Shown here one piece after another: positions 63,966 through 64,000 of a stretch of 64,000 nt of DNA. Each line of letters starts with the position of its first letter. The stretch's first letter is position 1. The notes below the pieces were generated by a model, which was not told the DNA's origin, searched no databases, and saw only the letters and a program-made list of their open reading frames with translations. The translations under genes were made by a program, and so were the position numbers. The stretch comes from Taklimakanibacter albus (GTDB taxonomy: Bacteria > Pseudomonadota > Alphaproteobacteria > Rhizobiales > Aestuariivirgaceae). The stretch covers positions 2,201,434-2,265,433 of the forward strand of contig NZ_JAENHL010000007.1 of NCBI RefSeq assembly GCF_016595235.1, in the 5' to 3' direction.

Positions 63966-64000
63966 TGAAACAGCGCATCGTCATCATCGGCGGCGGCTTT
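63965..64000 (+). CDS. Start of a dinucleotide-binding oxidoreductase, 3'-truncated
   Basis: Only 12 codons are visible: MKQRIVIIGGGF. The IVIIGGGF glycine motif is the FAD/NAD-binding Rossmann start of flavoprotein oxidoreductases. The ATG overlaps the amidohydrolase stop (TGATG), so it belongs to the same operon. The rest lies outside the window. Confidence 0.7.
   Translation, partial: MKQRIVIIGGGF

Overview
The window is about 64 kb of GC-rich DNA with dense, mostly co-directional genes and frequent ATGA/TGATG stop-start overlaps. The housekeeping order proB-proA-nadD-rsfS-rlmH-envC-like-ctpA ... yibQ-like-rppH, the separate atpHAGDC operon, an RpiR-type inositol regulator, an IolC-DUF2090 fusion, a DUF1127 protein and dispersed palindromic repeats all point to an alphaproteobacterium, most likely of the Hyphomicrobiales (Rhizobiales). 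I recognised no tRNA, rRNA, CRISPR array, transposase or phage gene.

Layout. 1-9.9 kb: proline synthesis (proB, cut by the window edge, and proA), NAD synthesis (nadD), ribosome factors (rsfS, rlmH), cell-envelope turnover (EnvC-like activator, CtpA protease), three small exported proteins of unknown role, a YibQ-type deacetylase and rppH. 9.9-14.4 kb: a HAD phosphatase, a DEAD-box-type helicase, an Xre/RES toxin-antitoxin pair with a clear operator-promoter, and an atypical signal peptidase I. 14.4-19.9 kb (minus strand): the F1 ATP synthase operon and a DUF1127 mini-gene. 20-27.5 kb: one plus-strand operon with a PfkB kinase, a polyamine-type ABC importer, a cysteine hydrolase and a GH63/MGH1-like glycosidase. 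27.6-35.2 kb: an RND efflux pair, PPK2, a LOG-family protein and a beta-CASP metallo-hydrolase.

35.4-47.2 kb is a myo-inositol catabolic island: a FrcBCA/RbsBC-like importer, two Gfo/Idh/MocA dehydrogenases (one iolG), an RpiR regulator, and iolC, iolD, iolE and iolB. Candidate regulator sites of the form AGAA-N6-TTYC lie in both control regions. iolA is not in the window. 47.2-59.3 kb is a long minus-strand operon for an unidentified polyol or sugar: a MalFGK-type importer, two FGGY kinases, a glycerol-1-phosphate-dehydrogenase homologue, a GpsA paralogue, an RpiB-like isomerase with an altered catalytic-histidine region, a SorC regulator and a HAD-IIA phosphatase. 59.7-64 kb starts another plus-strand operon (NMT1/SsuA-type importer, amidohydrolase, start of an oxidoreductase).

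About 100-bp elements made of two self-complementary arms lie between the catabolic genes. In one of them the arms differ by base changes that keep each hairpin intact. The most promising candidate for an undescribed pathway is the 47.2-59.3 kb polyol operon. The 20-27.5 kb transporter/glycosidase operon is the second.
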